A stretch of DNA of 7,482 nt, from NCBI GenBank assembly GCA_002427545.1, contig DIRM01000004.1, positions 1-7,482 on the forward strand. The letters are read 5' to 3'. Origin of the DNA: Mageeibacillus sp. UBA5436. GTDB lineage: Bacteria; Bacillota; Clostridia; Saccharofermentanales; DTU023. Below, piece by piece: positions 6,503 through 7,482 of the stretch (positions within the stretch are counted from its first letter, which is position 1; each line of letters begins with the position of its first letter). Under the pieces are notes generated by a model that was given only the letters and a program-made list of their open reading frames with translations, searched no databases and was not told the DNA's origin. Both the position numbers and the translations under genes were made by a program.

Positions 6503-6532
6503 AGTATAATGGTATTTTTCTTTAATTGTCAA
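6503..6532 (-). promoter_or_regulatory. Sigma-A promoter of the HPr-like gene and uvrC
   Basis: A perfect TTGACA (6527-6532) and TATACT (6503-6508, one mismatch) are separated by 18 bp on the minus strand. The predicted transcript starts near 6496, about 40 nt before the gene. This allows the HPr-like gene and uvrC to be expressed independently of the upstream regulator gene. Confidence 0.7.
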
Positions 6533-6535
6533 TTA
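6523..6535. promoter_or_regulatory. Palindrome overlapping the -35 of the HPr-like gene promoter
   Basis: TAATTG-T-CAATTA is a perfect 6-bp inverted repeat about a single base, completely covering the TTGACA hexamer. A protein bound here would block RNA polymerase. It is AT-rich and short, so it may be coincidental. Confidence 0.3.
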
Positions 6536-6587
6536 GAAATAACAGAACTATTCAAAGTGAACAAACAGAATCTTAGCAAGTTTATCT

Positions 6588-7277
6588 TTATGGGTTAGAA
6601 TCCGGAATTAAGAGTTGAAAATGATTTTTATGATAGTCTAAAATCCCTTGTTTCTTCATTTTTGAGAGCTCATTTGATACAGCACTACGATCAGCATTTA
6701 GATAATCAGCCAATTCTTGTCGATCAAAAGGAATATCAAAATGTGATGAATGGAGTCGCATGGCTTCTGAACTTAAATAAGACAGGATTTTATTTTTCAA
6801 AGTAGGCTGTGTAATATGTCTCATTTTTTCAACCAGATAAAGATTTTTCGAAGCCAAAATCATAACATAATTTTGAATCAATTGCGTATGATAAGTGCAT
6901 GAAGCAGCACAAGTTTGTATAATATTTTCTATATTTAGAAAAATAACATTTGTATTTGAAGTCGCTTCAATTTCTACAGTTAATGTCGTATCAGGTAAGG
7001 CTGCAATACTTTCGCCAAATAAATCACTCGGTAAAAGAGCTGTAACAATATGTCTTTTTCCCCAATAATCATAACGAGTAATATTGGCGCTACCAGATAA
7101 TAAAATTCCAACTTGTTTATTTTTTGTACCGTAATGTAAAATACATTCATTTTCTTCAAAGTGTTTTTTTCTTGCTTGCAAACAAAGAAGCAAATGTTTC
7201 ATTTCTCTTTCTTCAATGCCTTTAAACAAACGGCTTTGTTTTAATAATAACCAATCTTCATTTTTCATTAACTGCAT
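6588..7277 (-). CDS. Crp/Fnr-family transcriptional regulator
   Basis: This 229-residue protein has the Crp/Fnr layout: an N-terminal cyclic-nucleotide-binding-like beta barrel (about 18-120), a long dimerisation helix (about 128-155), and a C-terminal winged helix-turn-helix with DRQELADYLNADRSAVSNEL (185-204) as its core. The barrel has GILLSGSANIT (57-67) and LFGES (86-90). The Arg-Ser pair that holds cAMP phosphate in E. coli CRP is Leu99-Thr100, so cAMP binding is unlikely. There is no N-terminal Fnr-type cysteine cluster. Four cysteines are present (32, 45, 123, 127), the last two as CxxxC. The ATG at 7277 has a GAGAG-type ribosome site nine bases upstream. The gene has its own promoter and sits directly upstream of the HPr-like gene and uvrC, 132 nt from the former. 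Its signal and targets are unknown; control of its neighbours or itself is possible but unproven. Confidence 0.93.
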   Translation of the reverse strand: MQLMKNEDWLLLKQSRLFKGIEEREMKHLLLCLQARKKHFEENECILHYGTKNKQVGILLSGSANITRYDYWGKRHIVTALLPSDLFGESIAALPDTTLTVEIEATSNTNVIFLNIENIIQTCAASCTYHTQLIQNYVMILASKNLYLVEKMRHITQPTLKNKILSYLSSEAMRLHSSHFDIPFDRQELADYLNADRSAVSNELSKMKKQGILDYHKNHFQLLIPDSNP

Positions 7278-7341
7278 TTTAATTAACTCTCTTCTGCAAT
7301 GTATAAATATTAACCGATTTTATGAAATGCTTTTTATTTTC

Positions 7342-7368
7342 GTTGTTTAGGCAACATGATTGTTGTTT
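7342..7368. repeat. Direct and inverted repeats in the leader of the Crp/Fnr gene
   Basis: The heptamer GTTGTTT occurs at 7342-7348 and 7362-7368, 20 bp apart, close to two helical turns. Between and overlapping them are GTTG-N6-CAAC (7345-7355 region) and CAACA-TGAT-TGTTG (7352-7365). The cluster lies directly downstream of the -10 element and covers the likely transcription start, a typical place for a repressor or autoregulatory site. No family-specific Crp or Fnr consensus (TGTGA-N6-TCACA or TTGAT-N4-ATCAA) is present. Confidence 0.35.
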
Positions 7369-7370
7369 GC

Positions 7371-7399
7371 ATTATAATAACATATGTGACAGAAAACAA
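7371..7399 (-). promoter_or_regulatory. Sigma-A promoter of the Crp/Fnr-family gene
   Basis: TTGTTT (7394-7399) and a perfect TATAAT (7371-7376) are spaced 17 bp apart on the minus strand. The predicted start is near 7364, giving an untranslated leader of about 87 nt before ATG 7277. It is one of the two best promoter matches in the window. Confidence 0.7.
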
Positions 7400-7400
7400 G

Positions 7401-7434
7401 TGATAGTTTTAAATCAACTCTTTTTAAACTATCA
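7401..7434. repeat. 9-bp inverted repeat just upstream of the -35
   Basis: TGATAGTTT (7401-7409) and AAACTATCA (7426-7434) are perfect inverse copies around a 16-nt loop. The structure abuts the -35 of the Crp/Fnr gene promoter, with its centre about 53 bp upstream of the predicted transcription start. It could be a weak terminator of an upstream gene (a T-rich CTTGTTTTCT follows on the minus strand) or an activator-binding site. Confidence 0.4.
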
Positions 7435-7435
7435 T

Positions 7436-7482
7436 CTAATTATAAACTGATTTGAATTAAATATTAAAAACCAGCTTATTAG
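7436..7482 (-). other. Long RNA hairpin candidate at the right edge
   Basis: Read on the minus strand, bases 7482-7468 can pair with 7453-7436. CTAAT pairs with ATTAG and AAGCTGGTTT with AAATCAGTTT, including two G-U pairs, with a 3-nt bulge and a 14-nt loop. G-U pairing that works only on the minus strand suggests a structure acting in a minus-strand RNA, perhaps the end of a transcript from beyond the window. No T tract follows immediately, and the structure may be cut by the window edge. Confidence 0.35.

Noticed and set aside
7336..7374. Possible 12-codon leader peptide in the transcript of the Crp/Fnr gene
   Set aside because: Its first ATG overlaps the -10 element, so it would not be transcribed. 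The internal ATG gives only seven codons with no ribosome site.

Overview
This AT-rich window carries nine protein-coding genes, all on the minus strand. It reads as ordinary core bacterial chromosome with a few unusual proteins. The gene content points to a low-GC member of the Bacillota (Firmicutes). The evidence is the yicC-remA-gmk-rpoZ order, a RemA/DUF370 protein, a single-chain alpha2-type glycyl-tRNA synthetase and an HPr/Crh-type protein that keeps the Ser46 signalling region. Clostridia or Negativicutes fit best, but the sequence does not decide between them. There are no insertion sequences, tRNA or rRNA genes, CRISPR arrays or phage genes.

In transcription order (right to left), 7278-7482 is a regulatory region with two adjacent hairpins, a good sigma-A promoter and a repeat-rich leader. 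It drives a Crp/Fnr-family regulator (6588-7277). A second strong promoter precedes an 85-residue HPr-like protein (6198-6455) that has lost the phosphorylatable His15 (Glu instead) but keeps Ser46, as in B. subtilis Crh. The excinuclease gene uvrC follows 36 nt later. After uvrC come a perfect 16-bp palindrome resembling a catabolite-response element and then a COG1768-type metallophosphoesterase.

The second block is yicC, remA, gmk and rpoZ, followed by glyQS (glycyl-tRNA synthetase), which runs off the left edge. The short gaps (about 60-125 nt) and shared strand suggest a housekeeping operon joining RNA turnover, guanine nucleotide supply, RNA polymerase assembly and translation. A candidate internal promoter lies ahead of rpoZ. 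No convincing GC-rich intrinsic terminator was seen anywhere.

The points most worth a second look are the His-less HPr paralogue beside a Crp/Fnr regulator and uvrC, the cre-like palindrome, an RNA polymerase omega subunit with a ~90-residue acidic-tailed extension, and a guanylate kinase with substitutions in its guanine-contact motif. No clearly new multi-gene system is evident. Four annotated starts (HPr-like gene, metallophosphoesterase, yicC, remA) were moved inward from the longest open frame because the Shine-Dalgarno sequence lies inside the longer frame.
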